Source: Phytohabitans flavus (GTDB taxonomy: Bacteria > Actinomycetota > Actinomycetes > Mycobacteriales > Micromonosporaceae). Taken from it: a stretch of 64,000 nt of DNA. The stretch is taken from NCBI RefSeq assembly GCF_011764545.1, contig NZ_AP022870.1, forward strand, positions 4,696,001 to 4,760,000. Reading direction: 5' to 3'. How positions within the stretch are numbered: the first letter of the stretch is position 1; each line of letters starts with the position of its first letter. Of the stretch, positions 28,118 to 37,806 are shown in pieces. Both the position numbers and the translations under genes were made by a program. A model generated the notes under the pieces. That model worked only from the letters and a program-made list of their open reading frames with translations. It was not told the DNA's origin and did no database searches.

Positions 28118-28398
28118 GGGCTTCCACCCTCACCCGCACCTGCGCTAAACGCGACACTCGCCGCTTATCGGCGTTCCTGCGCAACTTGGCACATCTCACC
28201 CGCGGCGCCATTGTGGACAAGCGCGACCGATCGACGGTGGTGGGTTCAGCGTGGTTTCAGGGCGACGCCAGTGCTACCCGCCACCCTTGCTTGGCTCGGC
28301 GCCGTCTGTTGGTGGCGGGACCGAGCGGGCAAGGCCGGACCGCAGGGGGCGGTTTCGGGGGACGTGGCCGAGGCCGGTCGCGGGTAAGGGAAGGCGAC
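28118..28398. other. Divergent promoter region between the STAND and phosphoesterase genes
   Basis: 281 nt with no supported gene. It must carry both divergent promoters. I see no palindrome or clear -35/-10 pair. Confidence 0.4.
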
Positions 28399-30249
28399 GT
28401 GGGGATTCATCGAAGAAGGGTAATCGCGGCCGGTGCTTTGGGGGCGATAGGCGCGGCCGCCGGGTGGCCGGGGGTCGGCAGCGCGGCGGGGGCCGCGACC
28501 GCTGTGGCGGAGCCGGAGGTGTCCGGTGGGCTGGCCGGGGGGAGGACCACATTGGACGGAACGGTCGTGCTGGGATCCGACGTCGGCCACGGCTACCGGA
28601 AGTTGGCGGCGGGTCCGGGGGAACCGCACGCCCTTCGCAACGAGCTGGCACCGGGCGCGGTGGCTCCGGCCAACCCGGTGCCGCTGATCGCGTTCGTGCA
28701 GATGTCGGACCTGCATGTGGTGGACGACCAGTCGCCGCTGCGCTTGGAGTATCTGGACAGGTACGCCGATCCGGGGCCGCCGCACTTCGGCAGCTATCCG
28801 TTGGGCGGCTCGTACCGCGCGCACGAGATGCTCTCGACGCACCTCGTCGACGCCATGTGCCGGGCGATCGCAAAGACGGTGGTCGGGCCGGCGACGGGCC
28901 TGCCGCTGTGCATGACGCTGGTGACCGGTGACGTGGTCGACAACTGCCAGTACAACGAGACGCGGTGGTACATCGACCTGCTCGACGGCCGTACCGTCAA
29001 GCCGACCTCCGGTGACTCCACAGGGGACAGTGGGGGCGGGCATGTGGGGGCGCATACGGACTCCGCCTACTGGACGCCGCAGGCGCCGTCGTTGAGGGGT
29101 AAGCACTTCGAGGCCGGCTACCCGGAGTTTCCGTCGCTCTACCAGGCCGCTCGACGGGAGTACGACGCGCACGGGCTCGGCATGCCGTGGTACACCGCGT
29201 ACGGCAACCACGACGGAATGGTGCAGGGCAACACTTCCGCGCAGGGCACGTGGTACGGCTCGCCGGTGTCCGAGCTTGCCACCGGCGACGAGAAGGTGCT
29301 CGGCTTCGTCTCCGACCCGCTGCCGGCGGACTACGACGACTTCGGGCCGGCGAAGATGTCCGACGTGCTCGTGGACGGGGACACCGGAAACCTCTCGAAG
29401 ACCGCGGTCTTCGCCGACTCGTCGAGGCGGCTGCTGTCCCGCGAGGAGTTCATCGCGGAGCACTTCACGTCGGCCGGTCAGCCGGTGGGACACGGCTTCT
29501 CGCCTGGCGCCGAGCACGCCTACTACGCCATCCCTTCGGGTCCGGACGACCTATTCCAGTTCATCGCGCTGGACACCACCAACGTTGCCACCGCCTCGAA
29601 GGACCTCAAGAAGGCCGCCAACGGTTCGCTCGACGCCGACCAGTACCACTGGTTGGAGGCGAACCTGATCGCGAACAGCAGCCGGTACGAGCTGGCCGAG
29701 CTCGACTCGAACGGGCGGCGCAAGCTGGTCCAGCAGCCGGACGTACGGGACAAGCTCTTCGTCATCTTCTGCCATCACGCACTGAACACAATGGACAACA
29801 CCGATGCCGGACAGCCGTACGCCGGCAGCCATCTGCGAAACCTGCTGCTGCGCTTTCCGAACGTCATCATGATGGTCGACGGCCACACCCACGAAAACCG
29901 GATCAGGGCGCACACGCGGCCCGCCAACAGCAACCTCGCGGGCGGCTTCTACGAAGTCAACACCGCCTCGCACATCGACTGGCCGGTGCAGAGCCGCATC
30001 ATCGAGGTCGCCGAGGGCCACGGGACGCTCGCCATCTTCACGACGATGCTCGACATCGACGCCCCGATCGACCACTTCGGGGATCTGGGTACGCCCGACA
30101 AGCTCGCCTCGCTCGCCCGCGAGCTGGCCGCCAACGACCTACAGGAGATCCGGGCCAGGGGCGTCGACGAGCGGCGGGGCTACGCGCTGGACCGGAACGT
30201 CCAGTTGCTGCTGCCCACACCGTTCAAGCTGGAGGGTGGTTTCCGATGA
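28399..30249 (+). CDS. Secreted calcineurin-like metallophosphoesterase (TIGR03767-like)
   Basis: An exported binuclear-metal phosphoesterase of 616 residues. The GTG at 28399 follows GGGAAGG. The protein opens with a twin-arginine-like signal (HRRRVIAAGALGAIG). All metal blocks are present in order: QMSDLHVVDDQ (DxH), TGDVVDN (GD), YGNHDG (GNHD), FCHHALN and DGHTHENR (GHTH). Long inserts between blocks match what I recall of the TIGR03767 family of actinobacteria. The substrate is unknown. Its stop overlaps the next secreted protein by 4 nt, so the two exported proteins are co-produced. Confidence 0.87.
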   Translation: MGIHRRRVIAAGALGAIGAAAGWPGVGSAAGAATAVAEPEVSGGLAGGRTTLDGTVVLGSDVGHGYRKLAAGPGEPHALRNELAPGAVAPANPVPLIAFVQMSDLHVVDDQSPLRLEYLDRYADPGPPHFGSYPLGGSYRAHEMLSTHLVDAMCRAIAKTVVGPATGLPLCMTLVTGDVVDNCQYNETRWYIDLLDGRTVKPTSGDSTGDSGGGHVGAHTDSAYWTPQAPSLRGKHFEAGYPEFPSLYQAARREYDAHGLGMPWYTAYGNHDGMVQGNTSAQGTWYGSPVSELATGDEKVLGFVSDPLPADYDDFGPAKMSDVLVDGDTGNLSKTAVFADSSRRLLSREEFIAEHFTSAGQPVGHGFSPGAEHAYYAIPSGPDDLFQFIALDTTNVATASKDLKKAANGSLDADQYHWLEANLIANSSRYELAELDSNGRRKLVQQPDVRDKLFVIFCHHALNTMDNTDAGQPYAGSHLRNLLLRFPNVIMMVDGHTHENRIRAHTRPANSNLAGGFYEVNTASHIDWPVQSRIIEVAEGHGTLAIFTTMLDIDAPIDHFGDLGTPDKLASLARELAANDLQEIRARGVDERRGYALDRNVQLLLPTPFKLEGGFR

Positions 30250-32731
30250 GAAGAAGGAGAGCGTTCGCGGTGGCGCTGGGCACCGTGCTGGTGCTGTCGT
30301 TCGGGCTGGCCGGTCCGGCCGCCGCGATCCCGACCGACCCAAGCTCGCCCTGCCTCGAACAGGCCTTCGGCAACCTGAAGGCGTCGTCGACGAACGTCGC
30401 GGCCGGAGCACCCGTGGCGCTCAGCTGGGATACCCCGAAGGTGGCCAACTGCCCGACGCTGAAGTACGAGCTGGAGACCCGCCTGTTCGGCGAGACACTC
30501 GAAGCCAACTACCCGATCCAGCCGAACAGCTCCAAGACGCTCTCCCCCGCGGTCAACACGCTGGTGATCCTGAACGCGACGATGGGCCCCGGCGCGAAGA
30601 AGCCGCTGGACAGCATCTCGGTCGCGGTGACACGCACCAGCGCCGACGGTCGCATGGAAATCGTCATCGACTCAAGTACGGACAAGGCGCTCTTCCTGTG
30701 GGCGATCGACCAGCCGAAGACCACGATCCGCCTGCGGGACAACGTCAACCTCGACCTGTCCTACCGCGACCAGCTGTACATCGCCGAGGGTGTGCACATC
30801 CTCGGCAACCGCGGCAGCACCAATCCCGGCCCGCGCATCTACACCACGACAAAGCCGAAACGCCTGTTCATGATCGGTCGTTACCTGTCCGGTGACGGCG
30901 TACGGATCAGCGGCATCCGCCTCGACGGCGGCGAAACGGCTATCGCGGACAACGGCGATCCCGCGCCCATCGGGATCGCGGTCCACGCCAGCGTCAACGT
31001 GGCGATCGAGAACAACGAGATCTACGGCTGGGCGGGTGCCGGGGTCGAGGTAAGCGACCAGATCGAGGGCCGTGCGAACAAGCTGAACCTGGACAACCCG
31101 TCGGGTGTGCTGGTGCGTGACAACTTCATCCACCACAACCAGCACAAGCGAAAGTTCGGCTACGGCGTCGTGGTGGGGACGACGCGTACGCAACGATCGA
31201 GCAGAACGTCTTCGACTACAACCGGCACGCGATCTCCTCGGACGGCCTGCCCGGCACCGGGTACCTCGCGTACCGCAACCTCGTGCTGCAACACGGAGGC
31301 GTCAACACCTGGGCGACCGACACACACCAGTTCGACGTGCACGGCACCGAATCCTGCTGGACCATCGACTTCTACTGCGGCGACGCCGGCCAGTACTTCG
31401 ACATCCGCTACAACTCCTTCTACTACACCGAGGGAGACGTGGTGAAGGTCCGCGGCGAGCCGCACATCCGGGCCAACGTGCGGGACAACGTCTTCGCCGA
31501 CACGAACGCGGACGAGGCGATCGTCCAGACGGTCGACGGCTTCAACGTGGTACGCGAGCGCAACAGGTTCGGGCTGAACACCTTCAACACGTCAGCGTCG
31601 TGCGACTTCGACGGCGACGGCACCGCCGACCGCTTCCTGGCCACCGGCAACACGTGGTGGTTTCTGGCGAAGACCGGCCAGTGGACGTACCTCAACATGT
31701 CTGCCAAGCAGGTCGGCGACCTGACCTTCGGGGACCTGACCGGTGACGGTCGCTGCGACGTCCGGGCCAAGGCCAACGGCCAGGTGTTTCCCGGCGGCCG
31801 GGCCAGCTCCCGGTCCATCGAGGTCACGTGGCGGGACCCGGCCGGCGGCGACCTGCGACTGTGGGAGGTCGCGAACGGTGTGGCCGGCCCGCGTGTGGTG
31901 CGCTGGTCGGCCGGTGACCGCACCCCGCTGGGCACCGGTGACTTCAACGGCGACGGCCTGCCCGACCGGGTGCAGCGCGGGCCCGACGGCGCGGTGTACG
32001 TGATGCTGCTCGACGCGTACAACGGGCGGTTCACCCCGCCCGGCGACCGCTCCGACGTCCAGGGCGTACTGCCGGCCGGCGTCAACCTCGCCGGGATCGG
32101 CGACTTCAACGCCGACGGCCGCTCCGACCTGCTGTGGCGCCACCCGGACGGCGCACTGGAGATCTGGATGGGCGGGGAGAGCCGCAACAAGGCCACGCTC
32201 TCGTACCTCAACGACCCCACCGCCACGACCGGAATGGACTGGCAGGTCAGGTTCCTGGGCGACTTCAACGGCGACGGCCGCTCCGACATCCTGTGGCGGC
32301 ACGACAACGGGTCACTGTCGATCTGGTACATGAACGGCGAGCTGTTCGCCGGCGAGCTGAAGACGGAGTTCGCCGACCCGACCGCGATCTGGGACATCGA
32401 GGCGGTCGGTGACTTCGACGCGGACGGTCGCGCGGACATCCTGTGGCGGCACGACGACGGCGGGCTGGCGATCTGGTTCCGCGGGATCAACACGATGGTG
32501 GCCTACCCGACCTGGCAGAACCGGCCCGGTCACCGGACCGAACTGGACTGGCGGATCGAGGCCGTCGCCGACGTCAACGCCGACCGGCGGGCGGACATCA
32601 TCTGGCAGCACACGAACGGCACGGTGGTGAGCTGGACGATGGACGGCGGCCGGTACGTCAGCGAGTACGCCACCGGCTCCCTGCCGGCGGGCTCCCAGCT
32701 GATCAGCGTCGCACCGATAAAGAACGGCTAG
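30246..32731 (+). CDS. Secreted right-handed beta-helix protein with FG-GAP/VCBS repeats, frame break at 31175-31178
   Basis: An exported protein of 828 residues. A signal peptide (MRRRRAFAVALGTVLVL to AAA) is followed by an Ig-like region and then a parallel beta-helix region of the pectate-lyase/NosD type (VRISGIRLDG, VAIENNEIYGWAG, VLVRDNFIHHNQ). The C-terminal third has at least four Asp-rich FG-GAP/VCBS repeats (GDFNGDGLPDRV, GDFNADGRSDLLWRH, GDFNGDGRSDILWRH, GDFDADGRADILWRH) that bind calcium in related proteins. The frame breaks in the G4 run at 31175-31178. One added G restores VVVGDDAYATIEQNVFDYN. It may bind or cleave an extracellular polysaccharide. The ATG overlaps the phosphoesterase stop. 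Confidence 0.85.
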
Positions 32732-32736
32732 CAGCC

Positions 32737-32768
32737 GCGGGCCGGCGGCGAGGATGCCGCCGGCCCGC
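32737..32768. terminator. Bidirectional terminator hairpin
   Basis: GCGGGCCGGCGGC (32737-32749) and GCCGCCGGCCCGC (32756-32768) form a perfect 13-bp stem with a GAGGAT loop, centred between the convergent beta-helix and SARP genes. Confidence 0.8.
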
Positions 32769-32774
32769 AGCTCG

Positions 32775-33623
32775 TCAGGAGCGCCGCTCAAGCCTGCGGC
32801 GCCTGCGACGCCGGGAGGCCGACTCGATCGCCCGGCCACCGGCGACCGGCGGCCGGCCGAGCACGAGGAGGGTGGGGTCGTGGCGCAGGATGGCCAGGTG
32901 CAGGTCGCCTACCCTCGGGGTGGGATCGACGCCGAGCTCCCCCCGCAGCCGGATCCGCAGGTCGTGGTACACCGCGAGGGCCTCGGCCTGCCGGCCCGAC
33001 CGGTACAGGGCCAGCATCAGCTGCCGGTGCAGGTCCTCGTCCAGCGGGAAGCGCGCGGCCAGCACGGCCAGCTCCGGCAGCGCGACAAGGTGCTCCCCCA
33101 CCGCCAGGCGCGCCTCGGTGAGCAGCCGGCGGGCGGTCCACCGGAGCTCGTCGAGGTGCCGGGCCTGCGCGTCGAAGGACGGCAGGTCGGCCAGGTCGGC
33201 TAGGGCGGGGCCGCGCCACAGGGTCAGTGCGGTACGCAGCAGGTCCGCCGCCACGTACGGGTCAGCGGCCCGCCGCGCCCGTCCGATAAGACGCTCGGCG
33301 ACCCGGACGTCGGTCGTCGCCCCGCCCAGCTCCATCACGTAACCCCCGGCCCGGGCCACGATCCGCTCGCCCAGCCGGTACTCCCGGCGCAGGAACGAGA
33401 CGTGGCGCTGCAACGTGTTGAGCGCCGTCGCCGGTGCCTCGCCGTTCCATACGACGTCCATGAGCCTGTGTACGCTCACGACCTCGCCGACGTGCAGGGC
33501 CAGCGCCGCGAGCAGTGCCGTACGCCGCGCCCCGGCGACCGGACGTGCCGACCCGTCGACGACTACCTCGACGGTCCCTAGCAGCCGCAGCGCCGGCGGT
33601 TCGGTCAGTTCAACAAAATGCAC
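32775..33623 (-). CDS. SARP-type (AfsR/DnrI) transcriptional regulator
   Basis: A 282-residue pathway-type activator. The N-terminal OmpR-like winged helix (LRLLGTVEVVVDG, LLAALALHVGEVVSVHRLMD, TLQRHVSFLRREY) is followed by the bacterial transcriptional activation domain (LWRGPALADLAD, FPLDEDLHRQLMLALYRSGR, LRGELGVDPTPRV) and a very basic tail. No ATPase or TPR extension is present, so it is a small SARP. The GTG at 33623 lies 33 nt after a 23-bp motif shared with the promoter of the methyltransferase gene. TACCGT just before the start suggests a leaderless transcript. SARPs usually activate secondary-metabolism genes. Confidence 0.88.
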   Translation of the reverse strand: MHFVELTEPPALRLLGTVEVVVDGSARPVAGARRTALLAALALHVGEVVSVHRLMDVVWNGEAPATALNTLQRHVSFLRREYRLGERIVARAGGYVMELGGATTDVRVAERLIGRARRAADPYVAADLLRTALTLWRGPALADLADLPSFDAQARHLDELRWTARRLLTEARLAVGEHLVALPELAVLAARFPLDEDLHRQLMLALYRSGRQAEALAVYHDLRIRLRGELGVDPTPRVGDLHLAILRHDPTLLVLGRPPVAGGRAIESASRRRRRRRLERRS

Positions 33624-33656
33624 CGCACGACGGTACGAACCGCGGACGCGGCCGGA

Positions 33657-33679
33657 CGTGGGGAATACTCCCTAACTTG
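33657..33679 (-). promoter_or_regulatory. Shared 23-bp promoter motif, SARP copy
   Basis: On the minus strand it reads CAAGTTAGGGA, five variable bases, then CCCCACG, with an inner GGGA/TCCC palindrome. It matches 36285-36307 at all but three or four positions and lies exactly 33 nt before the SARP start, the same spacing as at the methyltransferase gene. It overlaps the stop codon of the LuxR gene. Confidence 0.65.
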
Positions 33680-36257
33680 AGTCGGCCTCCAGCCGGCGTG
33701 CCGCGGCGACGGCCTGGCCGCGGCTTGTCACGCCGAGCTTGGCGAGCACCGCCGACACGTGATGGTCGACGGTCTTGGCGGACAGCGTCAGCCGGGCGGC
33801 GATCTCCGCGTTCGACAGCCCCTCGACCAGCAGCGCGAGCACCTCCGCCTGGCGCGCGGTCAGCCCTGCCGGGTGCGCGGCCGTGGCCCGGCGGGGACCT
33901 CGTGGTGCCCGGACGACGAGGCCCCGATCGCGCAGCCGCGCCCGTACGTACCCGGCGGCCCGGGACGCGCCCAGTTCGTCAAGCACCCGCAGCGCCTCCG
34001 CGGCCGCTTCCTCGTCGCCGTCGGCGAGCGCCTCGACCCGTCCCCAGACGCTCCCCCGCTCCTGCCAGGCCGCGGCACCGCCGGCCCAGTCACCCGCGAT
34101 CACCAGCGTGTACGGGTGCCCCGGCGCCAACCCGTCGGGCACCGGGCCGCCCGCTCGCCAGAGCCGGTACGCCAGCTCCTCGATGTGGAACCTGTACCGC
34201 ACACCCATTGCCAGCCGCAGGCCGCGCTCGGCCTCGGCCCGGGCGCGATCGAGGTCGCCCTGCCACAGGAAGTACTCCGAGCGGGCGGCCGCCACCGGTA
34301 CCACCGACTGGAGGTCGCGGACGCGGCTCGCCTGCCGGTCCGCTTCGTCCAGCGTCGCGAGCGCCTCCTTCTCGCCGCGGGCGGCCCGCACGCGTCCCCG
34401 CACGACAAGCGGCAGGACGGCGTTGACCCCGAACGGCGCCGAACGGTCGAGCGCCTGGTCGGCGTCGGCGAGCGCGCCGGCCCAGTCGCCGCGGGCGAAC
34501 CGGATGGTGGCCCGGAACCCGCGCGCGATCCCACCGATCCCGTCGAGGTCGCGCGCGGCGACGTAGGCGAGTGCCCGGTCGGCGAGCGGCTCGGCCGCGC
34601 CGTACCGCTGGAGCTCGCCCGACGTGACGCCGGCCAGGTTGGTCAGCGCCCGGACGGCGGTCTCCGCGAACCCGTGCCGGTCCGCCCGCTGGAACGCCTG
34701 CTCCAGCGTCTCCACCGCGCCGGGCACGCCGCGGGAGAGCTCTACCGTACCGACGTTGACCTGGGCGTGGGTTGCCGTCTCCGGGTCACCCAGCTCGTCC
34801 GCCAGCGTGGTGGCGCGCACGCCGTGTTCGAACGCCTCGTCCAGCTCGTACGCGAGCAGGTGCAGCTGAGACTGGTTGCTGTACGCCATCGCCAACTGCC
34901 GGCCGGGCGGCAGTGCGAGCAGCGTCGTGACCGCCTCCAGCGCGGCCGACCGCGCCAGCCCGGCGTCCCCGGCGAACCACGCCATCCGCGAGATGAAGCG
35001 CAGGTTTTCGCCCACGCGCTCGATCTCGTCCAGCGACCGCCGCACCGCCAGTGCGGCCCGCCCAGCGGCCAGGCCCTCGTCGACCTGGCCGACCAGATAC
35101 GCCTCCCGGGCGTACGCCTCGAGCAGTGCGGCCCGCTGCGGATCCGGCAGCTGTCCCGAGTGAGGCACCGCGACCCGGTAGTGCTCGGCCGCCTCCCGGT
35201 GCGCACCCTGCTGGGCCGCCTCGTCCCCGGCGATCCGGCCGAACCGGAGCACCGCCGCCTCGTCATGCGCGTGCCGAGCGTGGTGTACCAGCCGTCCCGG
35301 GTCGATCCCGTCCATTCCGGACAGTGCTTCGAGCACCTGCCGGTGCAGCCGCGCCCGCCGTATGGGCGACAGCGAGTCCTCCACCGCGGTGCGCAGCAGC
35401 TCGTGCCGGAAGCGGGCCCCGTCGCCCTCCGCGACGAGGACGCCCGCCGCCACACATTGCTCCACGAGGTCGATCTTGTCCGCGACCAGGGCGCCGTCCG
35501 CCCGGGTGGGGATGACCGCGACAAGCTGCGCCAGGTCGCGGGCCGGCTCGGCCACCGCGCGCAGCCGATCCAGGATCAGGTCCTTCACGCTTGCCGGTAC
35601 CGTCCCGGCGTCAGCGTCCAGCAGCTCGGTGACCAGCAGCGGGTTGCCGCCGGTCAGCTCGCCGACCAGGCGCGGGTCGTGCCCGGCGCGCTCGGCCTGC
35701 CGCGCCACGCACTCCCCGGACAGCGGCGCGAGCAGCACCCGGCGGACGATCGCCTTGGGCAGCGCGGCCAGCGCGCCACGCAGCGGGTGCTCCACACCGA
35801 TCTCGTCGTCGCGGTAGGTCACCACCAGCAGGGCGGGGAGCCGGTCGATCCGCCGGCCGAGGAACACAAGCAGGTCCAGCGTGGCCTCGTCGGCCCAGTG
35901 CATGTCTTCGAGGACGACGACCGGCCGCTGCCGCTGTACCGGCCCGGACAGCTCGTCGAGCAGCGCCGCGAACACGGCGTCCCGGGCGCCGGCGGTGCGC
36001 AGCCGCTCGGCCAGCTCGCCGCCGGCCTGCCGGCCGATGTCGTGCAGCGGCCCCAGGACCCGGGGCGTGACGAGGCGGTCGCAGGCACCCCAGAGCACCC
36101 GCGCTCGGACACCGCACCGGCGGGCGAACTCGGACAGCAGGACGGACTTGCCGATGCCGGCCTCGCCGGCCACGAGCGCGATCCGGCCGCCCTGGGCGCT
36201 GTCGCGCAACAGCCCGTCCAGCGCGTCCAGGGCCTCAGCCCGCTCCCACAACTCCAT
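33672..36257 (-). CDS. Large ATP-binding LuxR-family (LAL) regulator
   Basis: An 861-residue STAND-type transcription activator. The N-terminal AAA domain has the P-loop GEAGIGKS (about 31-38) and Walker B VVVLEDMHWAD. A long TPR-like helical region follows (LLEAYAREAYLVGQVDEGLA and many Ala/Leu repeats). The C-terminal LuxR helix-turn-helix is LTARQAEVLALLVEGLSNAE plus AKTVDHHVSAVLAKLG. The ATG at 36257 is preceded by TACGAT at a -10-like distance. LALs sense a ligand through the TPR region and activate nearby operons. A shared palindromic motif lies in the divergent promoter to the methyltransferase gene and in the promoter of the downstream SARP gene. Confidence 0.9.
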   Translation of the reverse strand: MELWERAEALDALDGLLRDSAQGGRIALVAGEAGIGKSVLLSEFARRCGVRARVLWGACDRLVTPRVLGPLHDIGRQAGGELAERLRTAGARDAVFAALLDELSGPVQRQRPVVVLEDMHWADEATLDLLVFLGRRIDRLPALLVVTYRDDEIGVEHPLRGALAALPKAIVRRVLLAPLSGECVARQAERAGHDPRLVGELTGGNPLLVTELLDADAGTVPASVKDLILDRLRAVAEPARDLAQLVAVIPTRADGALVADKIDLVEQCVAAGVLVAEGDGARFRHELLRTAVEDSLSPIRRARLHRQVLEALSGMDGIDPGRLVHHARHAHDEAAVLRFGRIAGDEAAQQGAHREAAEHYRVAVPHSGQLPDPQRAALLEAYAREAYLVGQVDEGLAAGRAALAVRRSLDEIERVGENLRFISRMAWFAGDAGLARSAALEAVTTLLALPPGRQLAMAYSNQSQLHLLAYELDEAFEHGVRATTLADELGDPETATHAQVNVGTVELSRGVPGAVETLEQAFQRADRHGFAETAVRALTNLAGVTSGELQRYGAAEPLADRALAYVAARDLDGIGGIARGFRATIRFARGDWAGALADADQALDRSAPFGVNAVLPLVVRGRVRAARGEKEALATLDEADRQASRVRDLQSVVPVAAARSEYFLWQGDLDRARAEAERGLRLAMGVRYRFHIEELAYRLWRAGGPVPDGLAPGHPYTLVIAGDWAGGAAAWQERGSVWGRVEALADGDEEAAAEALRVLDELGASRAAGYVRARLRDRGLVVRAPRGPRRATAAHPAGLTARQAEVLALLVEGLSNAEIAARLTLSAKTVDHHVSAVLAKLGVTSRGQAVAAARRLEADSS

Positions 36258-36284
36258 CGGACGATCATCGTAAGAGCTGGCTGG

Positions 36285-36307
36285 CAAGTTAGGGAAAACT
36301 CCCCACG
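36285..36307 (+). promoter_or_regulatory. Shared 23-bp promoter motif, methyltransferase/LuxR copy
   Basis: CAAGTTAGGGA, then AAACT, then CCCCACG. It lies 33 nt before the methyltransferase ATG, with TAGCTT 7 nt before that start as a -10. On the other strand it lies 27 nt before the LuxR start. The inner GGGA/TCCC symmetry suits a dimeric regulator such as the LuxR ATPase. Confidence 0.65.
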
Positions 36308-36340
36308 CGGCGGAGCGCGGCGCTGCCTAGCTTCGATGAC

Positions 36341-37126
36341 ATGGCAACGGACTGGACGATCGTGGACGAAGGCTGGGGCCGAAAAGCGGTCCCCTTCGCC
36401 ACGCTGAGCGAACCAAGCAACTGCCGTGAGTACGTCTCGGTCCATCAGCGGCTCGGGGTCGGCCACGGCGACCGCCTCCTCGACGTTGCCTGCGGGGCCG
36501 GACTCGCGATCGAGCTCGCCGTGGTCCGGGGAGCGGACTGCGCGGGCATCGACGCGGCACCCCGGCTGGTGGCCGTCGCCCGGGATCGCAGCCCGAACGC
36601 CGATATCCGGGTCGGTGACATGCACGCCATGCCGTGGGCCGACGCGAGCTTCGACGTGGTGACGAGCTTCCGCGGGATCTGGGGTACCACGCCGGCGGCG
36701 CTGCCCGAGGTGTTCCGGGTGCTCGCGCCGGGCGGCCGGCTCGGTATGACGGTGTGGGGGCACGTCAAGGCCTCCCCCGGCGCCTGGGCGCTGGCGCCGT
36801 TCCGGCTGGCCGCCCCACCGAAGCTGCGGTATCAGGCGGCGATGCAGCTCGGCCGCCCCGGCGCGGGCGAGGACCTGCTCGCCGCTGCCGGGTTCGTCGG
36901 CGTCGAGCGCTTCGAGGTCCCGTTCGCGTGGGAGTTCAGCGATCCGCAAACGTTCGCCGTGGCTCTGGCAGCCACCGGGCCGGCGTACGAGGCGATCCAG
37001 CACGTCGGCGAGGCGGCCTTCCACCAGGCCGCGCTCGACGAGGCCGCGAGCCGGGTCCGGGACGGTCTGCCCCTGCGGGCCGAGATCGACGTGGTCGGCT
37101 ACCTGGCCCGGAAGCCGGCCCCATGA
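36341..37126 (+). CDS. Class I SAM-dependent methyltransferase
   Basis: A 261-residue methyltransferase with a Rossmann SAM-binding fold: motif I DRLLDVACGAGLAIELA, an acidic residue in CAGIDAAP, VGDMHAMPWADASFDVV and the motif III-like VLAPGGRLGMTVWG. It resembles UbiE/Methyltransf_11 small-molecule enzymes. The substrate is unknown. The promoter carries the shared 23-bp motif, so it should belong to the regulon of the divergent LuxR ATPase or the SARP. Its stop overlaps the start of the AhpD-like gene (ATGA), making a two-gene operon. Confidence 0.88.
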   Translation: MATDWTIVDEGWGRKAVPFATLSEPSNCREYVSVHQRLGVGHGDRLLDVACGAGLAIELAVVRGADCAGIDAAPRLVAVARDRSPNADIRVGDMHAMPWADASFDVVTSFRGIWGTTPAALPEVFRVLAPGGRLGMTVWGHVKASPGAWALAPFRLAAPPKLRYQAAMQLGRPGAGEDLLAAAGFVGVERFEVPFAWEFSDPQTFAVALAATGPAYEAIQHVGEAAFHQAALDEAASRVRDGLPLRAEIDVVGYLARKPAP

Positions 37127-37742
37127 GCGGCGCCGGATTCCTCGCCCGGCCCGAACCGACGCCGCGGGCCAAGGACCACTTCGACGAGGACATCGTCCAG
37201 TTCGGACACATCATGAACGCGTCCAGGCTGTGGGCCTACCAGCCCGCCGCCTTCGACGGCATCGTCGAGCTGTTGCGGCAGACCAGCGTCGAGCACGGGA
37301 TCACCACCCGGCAGCGGGGCATCCTCGTCACCGCGTGCGCCTCGGCACTTGGCGACTCGTACTGCGCCATCTCCTGGGGCACGAAGCTGGCCCGGACGGC
37401 GGACGCGCAGACGGCGTCGGCGGTACTGCGCGGCGACGACACCGGGCTCACCGCTCCGGAGCACGCGCTGGCCGCGTGGGCCCGCAAGGTCGTCCGCGGG
37501 CCTAGCCACACCACACCGGCGGACATCCAGGACCTGCGCGACAACGGTTTCACCGATGCACAGATCTTCGCGATCACCGTCTTCGTATCGATCCGGATCG
37601 CGTACTCCACCGTCAACGACGCGCTGGGCGCCCAGCCGGACGCCTTCTTCCACACGCTGGCCCCGGCACCCGTCCGCGACGCCGTCACCTTCGGCCGCCC
37701 CTGGAGGAGGCCACCTCATCATCCTCGGCCCTTCTGGGGTGA
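37123..37742 (+). CDS. Carboxymuconolactone decarboxylase/AhpD-like protein, frame break at 37698-37701
   Basis: A 206-residue all-helical protein of the CMD/AhpD superfamily, members of which act as peroxidases or ring-opening decarboxylases. Visible family features are TTRQRGILVTACASALGDSY with a Cys in CAISWG, LTAPEHALAAWARKVV and FTDAQIFAITVFVSIRIAYS. Only one Cys of the usual CxxC is present, so a peroxidase role is doubtful. As assembled, the reading frame would run on to 37800. One added base in the C4 run at 37698-37701 gives FGRPLEEATSSSS and a stop at 37742, a more natural end. It is coupled to the upstream methyltransferase. Confidence 0.78.
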
Positions 37743-37806
37743 GGCGGCGGGTCCGGTCGCCCGGTTCGACTGCCGCCGCGTCCCGCCCTGGCTACGTTGA
37801 GGAGTC

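Noticed and set aside
33759..36407. Plus-strand 882-codon open frame
   Set aside because: It is antisense to the LuxR ATPase gene, whose motifs are complete. Long antisense frames are expected at this G/C content, and the translation is Arg/Gly/Gln-rich with no domain.
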